Positions 1-10,634 of a DNA stretch of 64,000 nt are shown here, one piece after another. The notes beneath the pieces are model-generated. The model did no database searches. It had not been told where the DNA came from and was given only the letters and a program-made list of their open reading frames with translations. Made by a program: the position numbers and the translations under genes. The stretch lies in the NCBI GenBank assembly GCA_016801885.1, contig CM028883.1, forward strand, positions 26,516,643 through 26,580,642, written 5' to 3'. Within the stretch, counting starts at the first letter, position 1; each line of letters starts with the position of its first letter. This DNA is from Toxotes chatareus. Its lineage: Eukaryota; Chordata; Actinopteri; Toxotidae.

Positions 1-1205
1 GCCACACAGAGAATATTTCTTTTACAGGCAGTGGAAGGTAGGTGACTTTGAAATAACTCTGCTGGACAGTAGGACGTCTGCCTTTGGTGGAATTTCATGC
101 TGTTCTATTGTTAAGCTTTCCCACAGCTGATGATGCATCTTATTAACTATCATTGTCACTGTCAAAGAAACGTCACTGGTAGTCTATAGGCTATACTAAT
201 TTGTTAACAAAAACAAATTAGATTAAATTGTCTGATCAGTATACTACATTGGAGTTTATCAGGACCAGTGGGCTGAAGGCAAAGCTGGACTGGGTAACGT
301 ACTATAATAACACAAACTAGTATAGAATGGACGTTCTAGATCAGATGGCATAGAAGCATTCTATGGAATCCAGCTGTCAAATTGAGCACTTATAGCAATT
401 CCAGTGGCTATGGAAATCAGGCACCCCTATTGTTAAAATCAATTCTGTACCTGACACGTTAATATAAGACCTGTGACCTCAGCAGCAGGCTAATCAAATA
501 TGCTCCGAGCTGCTGGGCAGTGCAGGCAAAAACCTGTTAGGGCACACAACAAGGAACTAAATAAATGTCAGATAGATAGATAGATAGATAGATCAAGTAA
601 AGAGAAGGTGAGCAGAACTGCAGAGTTCAGAATGTATTATTTTAATATTAACTGTGTTAATAGTTTGCAATTACAACCAGCGCAGGTATCCATGCTGGCA
701 GCTGCAGCACCAATATCAGCAACATCAATGAAATAAACATGAAAAGTGAATTTTACGAAACGGACGGAATGAAACAAAATAAGCTTAAAGGAATAGTCAG
801 TGATTCTATTCCAATACACTTTTTTGTTGAATTCAACGAATGGTCTGCTACCTGTCCTCTCAAAGTGTAATGTAATCTACCACCAAAAATAACAGAATAT
901 TACAGTATGGTAGTGAGTGAAGGGTTGAATAAAAGAACTTTGAGCTTCTATGACTGGTAACGATTCTGTCCCTTTAGCTTTAACCTCTTTGAACCCCAGT
1001 GGGTCCCCACTCAGCCACTTGAATCACTCTATACAGCCTCCAACCAAACCAAAAATGATTTAAACCTTTTAGAATAGATCTATAAATAATTCAATCATTC
1101 CAAGAGTTTAACACAGCAAAAGAAATACAATGATTATTTAATAGTGTATAACTGTTGCGGAGGCCTCATGACATATTTAAAGGCGGTTAATTATTAAGTT
1201 CTCAC
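1..1205. other. Non-coding DNA downstream of the last visible exon
   Basis: No reading frame, splice-bordered exon or recognisable transposon is seen here. The stretch is AT-rich and unique-looking apart from a short (GATA)n run at 571-593. If the minus-strand exon model to its right is correct, this is the intron following the 30-nt exon at 1206-1235. Confidence 0.5.
571..593. repeat. (GATA)n microsatellite
   Basis: Nearly six perfect tandem GATA units, uninterrupted. Confidence 0.95.
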
Positions 1206-1235
1206 CTTCACGGTTTGTCCGGCTTCGGGGCCATC
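1206..1235 (-). CDS. Candidate 30-nt microexon of an unidentified gene
   Basis: On the minus strand the segment is preceded by the acceptor TTCTGTTCACACCAG and followed by the donor GTGAGAAC, both good matches to vertebrate splice sites. The 30 nt between them read phase 0 to phase 0 as DGPEAGQTVK. The other two frames are not attractive; one hits a stop. The exon follows the 4122-4268 exon in transcription order, and the phases agree. Its small size makes chance occurrence possible, so the call rests on the paired splice sites and on the phase match with its upstream neighbour. No domain can be inferred from ten residues. The gene continues to the left of the window, since no stop codon has been reached. 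Confidence 0.5.
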
Positions 1236-4121
1236 CTGGTGTGAACAGAAAGACGTAATTAGAAAAGAGTTGGGAATTCAGAAATATTTACATCAATAAT
1301 TCAGTGAAAGATTTTAATTTCAGATGAGCTACAGCACCTCACTTCTTGACTCCACTTAAAAAAAAAATCCAGTGGCTTATTTCATTGCCTCCTTTGTCTG
1401 ACAGTTGTTTCTTTACAACTATAAATATACAGTATACGCACAGGAGTACAGATTACAGACCTCCTTTTAAACTATAACATTTTTTTTTGCTATATTTCAA
1501 CTTAAAAAACAGAGAGCTTTTTATTTCATCCTCTTTTAGCGTCCTTTTTTTTGTTTGAAGACTCACTTTTGGCTTAAGTCTTGAGGCTGAAATCAGCCTT
1601 GTTTCTGGAACTTGTTGGTGAACATGATGGAGTGTGTTGGTAGAGACCAAACCAGAGCTAAAAGCAGAGTGGCTATTGGACTTACATTCATCATGTGGGC
1701 AGAAACACCATGTGAATGAACAGGGACAGAGAAAGGTCAGATGCTCTGACCTTTTCCATACTGAACCAAAGCAATCATCTTTCAGTAGCGCTAATCTAAC
1801 AATGTGTGAGACGTAACATCACGTGGGATAAAAACCAGTAAACTATCCATCCCAAGCCTCTGCCTATGACCTCAGTTCATAATAAGAACAAAACACTTCC
1901 CAGACTGTCAATAAATGTTGCCTGTGAGCGTAATCCAGGCAAAGAATTATGTCTCTGATGCAAATTAGTAGAATACAAATGTATTTTATAGGAGACAGGG
2001 TTGTTGTTTTTTTCAGAAACTGAAAACCCAAAAAAAAAAAAAAAAAGATAAATCTCCTGTACTGCTGGACTAAATAAAGAATCACAGAGGTAACAGTGAC
2101 AATGTGATAAACCATCTCTCTTTCTTTGAGATTGGCTGCTGCACAGTTAGTTCTTCTTCTGCTGACAATAAAACATTTTTTACACTCATTTCCTTCTCTG
2201 CCTGTCATATTAGGTGTGATTAAATTTATTGAGATTACACTTTGTTATTCATTAGCAGAAGGTGATGACTGGAATTTTTGCATGGCTCTAATTCACATCA
2301 GACATCAGTGAATAAACAAATAAAATCCGATGAGCTGCATTGCTATTCCTCAGCACTGACGAAGGAAAAATTGAGCAGTTGTGTCACCGTCCAAAAGGTT
2401 TTTTTTTTTTTTTTCCCCCAACACCAATCCTCCAGTGAGGTTGATTTGTGTGATATTATTATTTGTCACAGGAGTGGCGTACTGCAGAGAACAGTTGCCC
2501 CCTCCTGCAGAGAGTTCTCCTTTAATGTGGTGGCTGTAACCTGGGAGCTGTCACAACTAATCTCCTATCATCACTTCTCATCACCTCCCGAGTCAAAGAA
2601 AATGATATCCAGGTAAAGATTACTCTTTGCTGCGCTGATATTTTTTTTCTTCTTCTTCTTCTTCTTCTGTCTCCCATCCTGTGAAACAATTTTCTCTGAC
2701 AGGGCCGCACAGTGAGCTAGGTGCTATTTTGATATTAGCATATATATCACCAGTTATGCAGAATAGGCCATTCAGTCTGAGACAAGAGCCCGTCTGGGTG
2801 TCAGAGTCAGCTCTGTACTTAGCTCCCATCATATGACACTAGAGCTGATCTGCACTGAAAACAACAACAGGCATTCTGCTCTGCTGCAGAGCCCAAACCT
2901 CCTCTCTTTTCAAGTCGTTTCGTCCTTTTATTGAGTTCTAAACATCTTATTTTCTTCAAACAAGTGAAAAAAAAATCAGCCAATATGAGGCTATTTTAAC
3001 ATTTCAAATTCAAACAATTTATTTCAACAATTTTCCAGAATAATGACGTTTTATTTTATTTTTTTATTCAAGAACACCAATCTGCTCTATCATTTGAACC
3101 CCTTCAAATCCTATCACCTTTAAAATGAGTTTCTTTAGACATACAGTATTGTGTCCCACACAGTATTATACAGATATTTTACATTGTGAAAGAAAAGTTC
3201 TGTTTAATTAAATGGAAATGTTAAATGACATCTGCATTGTTTCTATGTAGCCCTGAACGGATACTGTCATTCAGCGACTACAGTAAAGAAACTGAATGAC
3301 AGGAGGATTTACTGCTGAACTGTTTTATTTAAACTGTATTACCTCTGGCTAGCTGTGCCTAATAAACTGGCAACTGAGTCTATAACTGTGTTTTTAGTTT
3401 TGTGAGATTATGACTACTTTTCATTTTTGAATAACAGGGTTATATGAATAACTAGGGCCAAATATCCTGAAATATCATGTAGGGGTTTTTCCATTAGCCC
3501 TGGTTGGCTGCGCTGAGCCAAGCTGTGATGACATGCATTTCCACTACAGCCTCACAGCAGGTGATAGCTGCTCTGAGCCGCACTGCTGTGGGAAAAACAC
3601 GACCAACCCATCCTCAGTGGCTAAACGCATGTGTGTGTGTCTGTGTGTGTGTGTGCAGGAGACTAGAGAGAAAGTCTGTCTCTGTGGTTTGGAGCTTGGT
3701 TTCACTCCTGTTTTCCTGTTTGCATACTTTCAGATATCAATCTCATTTTCCTGTTTACTGGTTGTGTTCAGTTGTGCTGGAGCTATGTTAAGTTACTGCT
3801 GATGCAAACCAAACCTTCCCTACAGTTACAGGAAGTTATAGGAAATGTAATGTGCTTCTCACTGAGCCTGTGGAATTTCATTAGTGGTTCAGGTACAACA
3901 ACCTTGCTGTGTAGTGCAGCGGAAAAAAAGCAGCTTGACTGATGGAGGTTTCCTGCATGGCTCAGCATGACTACACCCTCCACAGTGGAAGAACCTTAAC
4001 ATTCATCATCTCACACTATTTTCAAAGGTGAGCACCCTCCATCATTGTGTTTTCAATTCCTCACTACAAACTGAAGTAGATGCTACAGCAACTTTGAACA
4101 GTCACTGAGTGTGTGTTTTAC
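1236..4121. other. Inferred intron, minus strand
   Basis: There is no exon-like segment. Simple sequence includes poly(A) at 2030-2046, poly(T) at 2399-2414, a (TTC)n run at 2647-2668 and an interrupted (GT)n run at 3630-3655. The short reading frames here use homopolymers and dinucleotide repeats and look non-coding. Confidence 0.5.
3630..3655. repeat. (GT)n microsatellite, one interruption
   Basis: GT repeats broken by a single CT unit, ending in GCAG. Confidence 0.9.
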
Positions 4122-4268
4122 CTGGATGGCTACGGTGAGCGAGGTGGCACTGAAGTGTTTCTCCACCAGGCCGGCGTCTCTCTGAGTGGTGCCGAATAAA
4201 TCCGACAGCTCATCCAGCCAAAGATCCCAAAAACTCTCCACTGCTCTGGGCACATCAACACATATGAA
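4122..4268 (-). CDS. Candidate internal exon of an unidentified minus-strand gene
   Basis: The donor is ATCCAG|GTAAAAC. Two acceptors fit. The one after GTTCATAT... at GAGTTAG|TTC (exon end 4268) gives 147 nt, phase 0 to 0, which joins in frame to the exons on either side. The other, at GTGCCCAG|AGC (exon end 4245), gives 124 nt and needs an incoming phase of 2. The open frame is shared by both and reads 49 or 41 residues, including ESFWDLWLDELSDLFG and then a stretch ending SLTVAIQ. The rich mix of W, F, L, D and E with no low complexity is typical of real coding sequence. The other two frames contain stops. The protein family is not recognised; the peptide suggests a folded, partly helical soluble segment, which is inference only. 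Confidence 0.65.
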
Positions 4269-5886
4269 CTAACTCTGTTAGGGAATTTTGTGACGAAGAC
4301 ACTTTTAAATATATATCCTGTGATTTAACACTGTTATATCATTTCATTTCTAAATACTATTTGAAAAGTCCTGCTGTAAATACATTTACAGAACCTATGG
4401 CAAGTGGAATCACACTCGATACAAACTCTTCTACTATTTTTCAGCACTAAGAGGACGTCTGAGTAAGGTCTGATTCCTATGGCAACTAGGAATACAGTTA
4501 TACAGAAGGGGGATGTGGATACAGTGTCATATAACACATGTAGTGTAGAACTTTTCATGTTTTTATAGTTGTGATGAGACACATGTCTCTCAGACACAGA
4601 TTGCTAAGCTCAGCCCTGTGTAGAAATATTGTGTATCAGTGTGTCCTCCTTATAAATGTATTTACAGCATGGCTTTTTGAAACGGTATTTAGTAGTGTTA
4701 CAAGTGAGTTTAAGTGACTCTACAAGCAACTGGTCACGTGACCAGGAACAGTGCACTACTGCCAGAGTTTTACCTTTATTTTAACACTTACGCCACATTA
4801 AAGATGTCTTACATCAGGCTTTGTAAACATTTTACACTGTGAAGTCATAAATGAAGCAAACTGTTTCATCATATAACCAACAGTGAAGTTATCCGGTACA
4901 TGTGAAACCTCTTTTCCAGGTCATATGAATAGACCCTCTCCTACTTCCATTTATCTCACTGGTATTCTATCTTGTCTACCAGGTCTGGTTTGATATGAGT
5001 GTGTTCTGGAGTTCATTAGGTGTGTCAGTTTGCTGTGTGACAACTGTGTGTTCAGATGACTGTGTGTTGTCACTTTTGTTGCTGTCTTTCATCCCTAAGT
5101 CAATGTTCATGTCACTGTCCTGTTCATTCATAGATTTCTCATCTGTTTTCCACAAACATTTTCTGTTCTCTTTTAGTATTGAATGTTCACTGCTTCAATT
5201 TCCTGATGTGGACTTATGAAAAGTCTTTGACATATACAGTATATAAAAACACAGAAATACATAATATGAATATATAATTACAAAACAAAATCAATACATG
5301 TAGTGAAAGACAATCCAGTGTTTCTCCGCTGTGGCTCGCAGCCAAAGTGTGAGACAATGTTTGAAGAAAAATGATCCATTTAATATAAGTCATAAAGGTC
5401 ACAGAATGTATTGCGAGGAAAGCTGTCATCCCATGTCAGAGCAGTTGCACACAGAAAACCAATCAAGCTCAGTGACAGCAGTGAGACACAGTCTGATGAG
5501 TGCTGCGGCGACTGCAGCGGAGAGCAAACATCCAAAAGGCTTCAGAAACATGTTGCTCTCTGTCATGGGTCATTTGATCAATAACAGTGGCTTAAGGGAA
5601 CAAAGAGAAGTTTGACAGAGAAAAAAAAAAACAGTGATGAAAGAACATGTGAGCAGCATTGATATAAAGTTAGGGAAAAAGGAGAAAAATACAAAGCTTT
5701 ATGGCTTTTTGAGTTCAGTACATCAAGGCTCTGCGTGCATCCCTGTGTTGACATCAGCGCTGTCAGCTGTGCATCAGAAAAGTACACCAAACACTCGTTC
5801 CATGTGCCACATGTATGTACTGTTTCTGTCTCGTTCTTAGTCATGTTTTTCCAGTGCAAGTGTGGAATGTGTCCGCAGATACGTAC
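4269..5886. other. Inferred intron, minus strand
   Basis: No coding segment or mobile element is recognised. It contains a 16-bp palindrome centred on an E-box (4730-4745, listed separately). Confidence 0.5.
4730..4745. promoter_or_regulatory. 16-bp perfect palindrome with CACGTG E-box
   Basis: The sequence CTGGTCACGTGACCAG is its own reverse complement. Its core GTCACGTGAC equals the consensus known for bHLH-ZIP factors of the MiT/TFE and USF type (the CLEAR element). It lies between two candidate exons, so it could be an intronic binding site. A palindrome of this length around an E-box is uncommon, but one site alone proves no function. Confidence 0.4.
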
Positions 5887-5991
5887 CTCAGATTGTAGTG
5901 TGTATAGAAGTGCATGCACGTCCATTGTCCATGTCCTGTCTGCATCCATGAACCTGTGACGGCATACTGAGGCGATGAACTGGCCTTTCAT
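5887..5991 (-). CDS. Candidate internal exon of an unidentified minus-strand gene
   Basis: On the minus strand a pyrimidine-rich acceptor (CTCTCTTACTTTCACAG) leads into 105 nt that end at a strong donor, GAG|GTACGTAT. Only one frame is open through the exon. It reads 35 residues starting MKGQFIASVCRHRF and ending DRTWTMDVHALLYTLQSE. The ATG directly after the acceptor could be an internal methionine or a start. Phase is 0 at both ends, so the exon joins in frame to the 147-nt form of the next exon (4122-4268). The composition is that of an ordinary folded protein. I do not recognise the family. A translated search of the joined 94-codon frame should settle it. Confidence 0.7.
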
Positions 5992-6150
5992 CTGTGAAAG
6001 TAAGAGAGAAATCTTGTTGACTTTTTAAATATTTAACCAAAACCATCACGTTTCCCAAATCTAAAAGCAAAAGTCTGACAACACGCTGATTAGCTTATTA
6101 GATAGATGATAACAATGACACTTGACTCACACAACTCTAGTGTTTTTTAG

Positions 6151-6325
6151 TCAAATATAAGGCTACAGTAAGCAATGGGTTAGCTTAGCTTAGTTCAAAG
6201 ACTAACAGGGGAGGTAACTGGCCTGGCTCTGTCCAAAGGTATCAAAATCTGGTTCCCAGTACTGCTAAAGCTCAGTGATTAACACTGTAGAGCTTGCTTA
6301 TTCTAAACCTTTCTTGAAACAAATG
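6151..6325. repeat. Remnant of a common percomorph dispersed repeat
   Basis: The segment contains GGTTAGCTTAGCTTAG, GGCCTGGCTCTGTCCAAAGG and ATCAAAATCTG in the order seen in an abundant repeat of spiny-rayed fish genomes that I know from memory. I cannot name its family reliably. Related fragments occur at 22730-22760, 24521-24600 and 53083-53130. Confidence 0.65.
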
Positions 6326-7445
6326 AACTTGAACGCAGATTAAAATAATTTGACTAATATACCAGAGTGTTTAGCCCGAACAAAAAAAGTCAAATCGCCT
6401 CACATTTCTCTTCTCTTTTTTTTTTTAAAGCTGCGTCATTGTGCACAGATGCACAGAGCAATTCATGAGCAACAGCATGAGTTGTGTCAGAGTTGTGTCT
6501 GAAAATGACCTGACCACAAAACTCTGATGGAAGAAGAGCGTAATGGAAATGAAGGCAGTGTGCCGCCGCAGAGCGCGAGGCAGGGCAGCACTACTTGAGT
6601 CTTTTGTTTGCTGCTCCAGCGCTCTCAGCTCTGCTGCTGACTGTCAGTGAAGTAGACTAAGCTACTTTTGAACCAAAAGCTTGTACAACCTCCTCTACTG
6701 TTGTCTGCTGTTAGTGATTCCTCAGCTGATAGGCAGTGGAGAAACACTCTGCTGTGCTAGGTTGAACTATGATAATGATACACACTGCAACTGAATATTT
6801 GTGGAGAAATTTAATGTCTTCTCATCACAAATGATGAACAAAGTCATATTGACTGATATAGTGGCTGATATAGGAGATTTGGGGCAGCTGATCTTCTGGA
6901 CAGAAGATTGATAAATATATTTCTCTTTGTAGGTTAACTGTATTGAAGGAAAAAGAAGGTATTTATACATAAAAAGCAGTACCAAGTACCAAGTCTGAGT
7001 TGAATCTGAAATCTGATTGGGGAAAGCTCTGGTAATGACCTGGGGTTCCTTCAGGGTATTTCTGTCTTCCTTTTTCGAAAAAAGAAAAGAGAAAAAATAT
7101 ATATATATACTGAAATATTTCAGTTTAGGTAAGTTAAGCATTTTTCCGAAGCAATAAAAAAAACTTTCAAATACTTTGAGTTCTTTCACAAATCAAAGGA
7201 AAGTGAGATGGTGTTAAAATGCCGACTTGAAGTGAAAATATCAAGGCAGCGAGCAATAAAGATAAAAACAGTGAAAGAGACATTAGAGTTCATTCCCCTC
7301 TCATGAAACAGCATCCTGTTGCGAGAAGATGATTACATCTTAGCATTTCATGCCACAGTGGCCTCGTCTGGGAGCCATTCATCTCAAGAGCCACAAACAG
7401 TTGCACAAATGATCGGTTCGCTTTATTTTTTCTCTCCGTATATAT

Positions 7446-7498
7446 GTATGTGTGTGTATGTGTGCGCACGCGTGTGCGTGTGTGTGTGTGTGTGTGTA
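7446..7498. repeat. Compound (TG)n microsatellite with CG interruptions
   Basis: TG repeats interrupted by TATG and by a GCGCACGCG block, ending in a longer pure TG run. Confidence 0.95.
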
Positions 7499-7849
7499 CG
7501 CGAGCCACACTGGAATGAAATCAGATATCACATGAGCTGATATCTTTCTTTCCTCCGTGCTCCTGTGGTGATGGAGCTTGCCCACATGAAAGATGAGGCA
7601 GACCAAGGCTGGAGAACCACAGATGCAGACAGAGCTTGTTTACTTTGTTGCTGGATGAATAATGTCTCTCAAAAAAACACATTAACCTCTACAAGTTGCC
7701 CACTACACTATGGCTTGTGTGATCTGGGTATGCAGAATATAAGTCTCTACTGTAGCATCTACCAAAACAGGCTCATTGTCACAGTTCATTCAGATTCATT
7801 CATTCATTCTCTGCTTGCTTTGCCTTGTTCACTGTCATTTTCAAACCTG

Positions 7850-8090
7850 GCCAATCCCACCCATGCTTCAGTGAACCCAGACCTTTTCCCCCTTTTCAGT
7901 CACCTGATCCTCCCCATGCTAACCTGTTCCCCATTCCCCCATTAGCTCCCTGCTAACCACTGCCTCCCTGATGACTTCACCCCTTGCCCTAACCCTTGAC
8001 CCGCTCTTGTCTGCATTATAGTTTAATAAAGGTGATCTGCTTGAATTTCTAATTGGAGACTCTACATCTGAATGCAGAGTTTTCTGAGCA
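7850..8090 (+). repeat. Probable 5' LTR/leader remnant of the Gypsy element
   Basis: This is pyrimidine-rich sequence with short CCTG-type motifs, a polyadenylation-like GTTTAATAAAGG at about 8020-8035, and a following TCTACATCTGAATGCAG. It resembles the 3' part of teleost Gypsy LTRs and lies directly upstream of gag. The left border is approximate. Confidence 0.5.
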
Positions 8091-8099
8091 GTGCTGAGC

Positions 8100-8760
8100 A
8101 GGTTGTGCAATACGACAATATGAGAACCGACTCAGGTTCCATGCACAATGAATTTGCTGCCAAGGCTGACGCCATCCACCGCCATGATGGGAGAGGCCAT
8201 GTATTTACTAATTTCTGGTATTTGTTATTTCCACTCTTCACTGATGGGAGAGGTTACTGCTGTACATGAAGGAATGCTGGGAACCTTCATCAAGAGGGTC
8301 CAGTAGCTCACCCTTCATGCTCACCTTCCTCCCACAGCCCCGCCAGTATCATGGGCTCTTTCTTACTCAGTGTTCGTGTAACATTGAGCTGCAACTTCCT
8401 CATTTCCCATGGAACAAGACAGTCACTTACATCATTTCCCTGCTCACAGGCTAAGTGAGACTCTAGGTTCAAGTTATTCACATCCAAGCTGAGGAGGGTA
8501 TTTGACTACACAGCTCCCAGTATAGAGGTGGCTCTGAGCCAGCTGAATGTGTGGCAGGGTGGCAGACAAGTGGTGGATTACTCCATTGAGGATGGTGACA
8601 GCAGAGAGGAAGTGGAACAAATGTTCTCTGTGTGATGCATATTACCAAGGACTCACTGATTCTCTAAAAGTGGCTGCACAGGAATTACCCTCAGAACTGA
8701 TTTAAACTTTTTCACCATTCACACTGACTGCTGCTTTCAAGGGTGGCGTAAAGAGAGAAT
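8100..8760 (+). pseudogene. gag fragment of the Gypsy element
   Basis: This is the capsid-type gag region of a Ty3/Gypsy element, broken by frameshifts. Recognisable blocks are PRQYHGLFLTQCS... to IISLLTG (frame ending at 8454), which matches the family's 'P..Y.G....C..FL.QC' capsid start. Next comes LSQLNVWQGGRQVVDYSIE (about 8530-8590), matching the family's 'L.L.QG..SV.DY...F' block, and then YQGLTDSLK. Gag normally packages element RNA into particles; this copy cannot. A degenerate zinc-knuckle-like LCVQFYGQGPGFL follows at about 8900-8940, with the cysteine pattern lost. Confidence 0.8.
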
Positions 8761-8884
8761 GCCGCTCATCAGCTTCCAGGGCAATGCCCCTGTCCAGCCA
8801 GCACTCTCCTCATTACTGGTGAACCGATCACTCAAGACCATCACACCTTCCAGTCCCTCTGCACCATTCCTTGCCAGGTAAACT

Positions 8885-9118
8885 GTGACTAAACACCTAT
8901 GTGTACAGTTTTATGGACAGGGGCCTGGCTTCCTTGTTGAGGCTGGATCTGGAACCCCTCGAACCTTATGGAAACAAGCACCCTCAGTGCACCTCACAGT
9001 TCTCCTTCACCATAGCATATCGGGTGACCACCTTACCTTTCATGTTATTGACTTACCTCAACTCTCCCTCATCCTGGGTTATCCTTGGTTATGTAGACAT
9101 TGCCCTCATATTGACTAG
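8885..9118 (+). pseudogene. Protease C-terminal fragment of the Gypsy element
   Basis: The frame ends with FHVIDLPQLSLILGYPWLCR and a nearby HCPHID. This matches the C-terminal half of the retropepsin-like protease, where a hydrophobic 'ILG.PWL' block precedes 'H.P.IDW'. The catalytic aspartate motif (DSG/DTG) that should lie upstream is not present, so the enzyme is truncated. A stop follows immediately. The protease would normally process the gag-pol polyprotein. Confidence 0.8.
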
Positions 9119-9239
9119 GCCACCGGGGCTATTTTGAGGTGGAGCAAATCCTCTCGTGCTGTGTGTCTAAAGACTGCCTTATCTCCGTCTCCCAGTAACT
9201 CTGAATCCTTGGAGTATCCAGACCAGTCCAATTCTCCCT

Positions 9240-9480
9240 TTGAGAATCTAGACTTCAAAGAGGTATTCAATAAAGCCCAGGCCACCTCCTTGCCCCCACA
9301 TCATCTCACCTACCACTATGCCATCAATCTCCTTCCTGGCACCTCCCTGCCAAAGAGCCGCTTGTACTCCCTGTCCGCTCCAAGACCAAAGCCATGGAGA
9401 AATTCATCCTCCCCTTCGTGGTCTGTGCTCGCATCATTCACATGGACCCTTTGTGGTGGTCAACCGGCCAGTTCCTGAAT
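9240..9480 (+). pseudogene. Start of reverse transcriptase, Gypsy element
   Basis: The frame reads KEVFNKAQATSLPPHHLTYH and INLLPGTSLPKSRLYSLSAP. This is the conserved entry to the Ty3/Gypsy reverse transcriptase ('F....A..LPPHR.YD..I.L.PG...P.GRLY.LS'). The following block that normally holds 'M..YI...L..G.I.PS.SP' survives only as KAMEKFI in another frame. The catalytic palm with YVDD is deleted, and sequence passes directly into an integrase-type tail. Confidence 0.85.
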
Positions 9481-9589
9481 CCTGCAAACAGCACTAGTTC
9501 CTCCTCTCTTCCCCAACCAAGACAGAAAGGTTCAAGCCGCCATCTGCTGCCGGACCTAGATCGAGACGTGCTTTGCCATCTTTTGCTGC

Positions 9590-9895
9590 TCCACTCACCA
9601 ACCACTACCACACCCATGTTCCTTGCTACTTTCCAGAGCAGAAGGTGTGGCTGTCTCCTCAGGTCCTCCTGTTGAGAGTGGACTCACGGAGGCTTGCTCC
9701 ATTCTTTGTTGGTCCCTTCCCCAAGGTCATCAACCCTGCAGCAGTCCTTCTCCGATCTATTCCATTTTCCATGTTGAACTACTCAAGTAAAGTCCGGTGC
9801 CCACCTCCTTGATCTCCAATTTTGGGTCAGCTGGGAGAGCTATGGACCAGAAGAGTGCTCCTGGGTGCTGGCAGACATCCTGAATCACTGACAAA
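9590..9895 (+). pseudogene. Integrase C-terminus and chromodomain, Gypsy element
   Basis: The frame contains KVWLSPQVLLLRVDSRRLAP followed by FFVGPFPKVINPAAV. This matches the integrase C-terminal 'G..VWLST.DL.L..ES.KL.PRF.GPF.V...INP...RL' block. A shifted frame then gives VSWESYGPEECSWVLADIL (about 9826-9885), the core of a chromodomain ('V.WEGYGPEE.SWVP..DI'). Chromodomains of this kind are known to direct integration to particular chromatin. At least one frameshift separates the two parts, and an in-frame stop ends the frame at 9812. Confidence 0.85.
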
Positions 9896-10606
9896 TACTT
9901 ATTTTATTGTTCAGGTATGAACAGTATGAAGTAAGAGAACTTACTTATGCACTGTAATAAAAACACTGACAAAAAATCACTGCCTTCAAATTATCCAATG
10001 TCAAGGTAATTCAGAAGAGACTGGTTGCAGGCCCAAACCCAATCAAAAAGCAGACTATACACAAGCCTGGCATCCTATTCATCATCTCAGCCTAATTAAC
10101 ACAGTAACTTTTCACAAGGTGCCAATCTCTCACTTCTTTCACTGTATGCCAATGCACGCAGCACCTTTCAGTGTGCATCTACACACACACACACAACACC
10201 AGCTTTTTTGGGGATGGTGCGGTCCCAAATGGCCTGGTTCTTTAGCGTGCCAGAAGTGGTTGATTTCATCCCCACAACTACTGTTGGGGTAAGAGAGGGG
10301 AGAGCTTTCCATATGTCTCTGCCTGGGCCAATCTCATCTTCAGCTCGGAACAGGCTCTCCCCTCTGTCTCCGGCCGGCTGCTCCAGTCAGGGGGTTTGAG
10401 GGATGAGATTGAAGAGCTCAAGCATTTCCATATAGTGTGAAAACCATCTGCTCATATCCCATTATTATCTGTCACAACAGTTATTTGACTGCTTTCGGCT
10501 AATTCACTCCCGGGGTCGTGGTGCATGTAATAAGAACAAGGCATCGCAGATTGGTTTTACATTGCTAATGCAATCATTTCTTTGAGGGAAAACATCTGTC
10601 CCTGTA

Positions 10607-10634
10607 CCCCCCCCCCCCCCACACACACACACAC
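10607..10634. repeat. Poly(C) joined to (AC)n
   Basis: Fourteen C residues run directly into seven AC units. The junction is prone to length errors in sequencing. Confidence 0.95.

Larger units (their letters stand above)
5992..7849. other. Inferred intron with dispersed repeat and (TG)n
   Basis: It holds a degraded dispersed repeat (6151-6325), a GC-richer stretch near 6550-6650, and a compound (TG)n/(CG) microsatellite (7446-7498). The reading frames across 7290-7606 are built on that microsatellite and are rejected as genes. Confidence 0.5.
7850..9900 (+). mobile_element. Decayed Ty3/Gypsy retrotransposon with chromodomain
   Basis: Read on the plus strand, an LTR/leader-like region is followed in the canonical order by fragments of gag, a protease tail, the start of reverse transcriptase, the integrase C-terminus and a chromodomain. 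This is the layout of chromodomain Ty3/Gypsy elements (chromoviruses). Only about 2 kb remains of what is normally 5-6 kb. The protease active site, most of reverse transcriptase, all of RNase H and the catalytic integrase core are missing. The frame breaks repeatedly by stops and frameshifts. The copy is dead and old. No matching pair of LTRs or target duplication could be made out. Confidence 0.9.

Noticed and set aside
7290..7606. Several frames with HTHTHT or VCVCVC repeats
   Set aside because: They are translations of the (TG)n microsatellite at 7446-7498.
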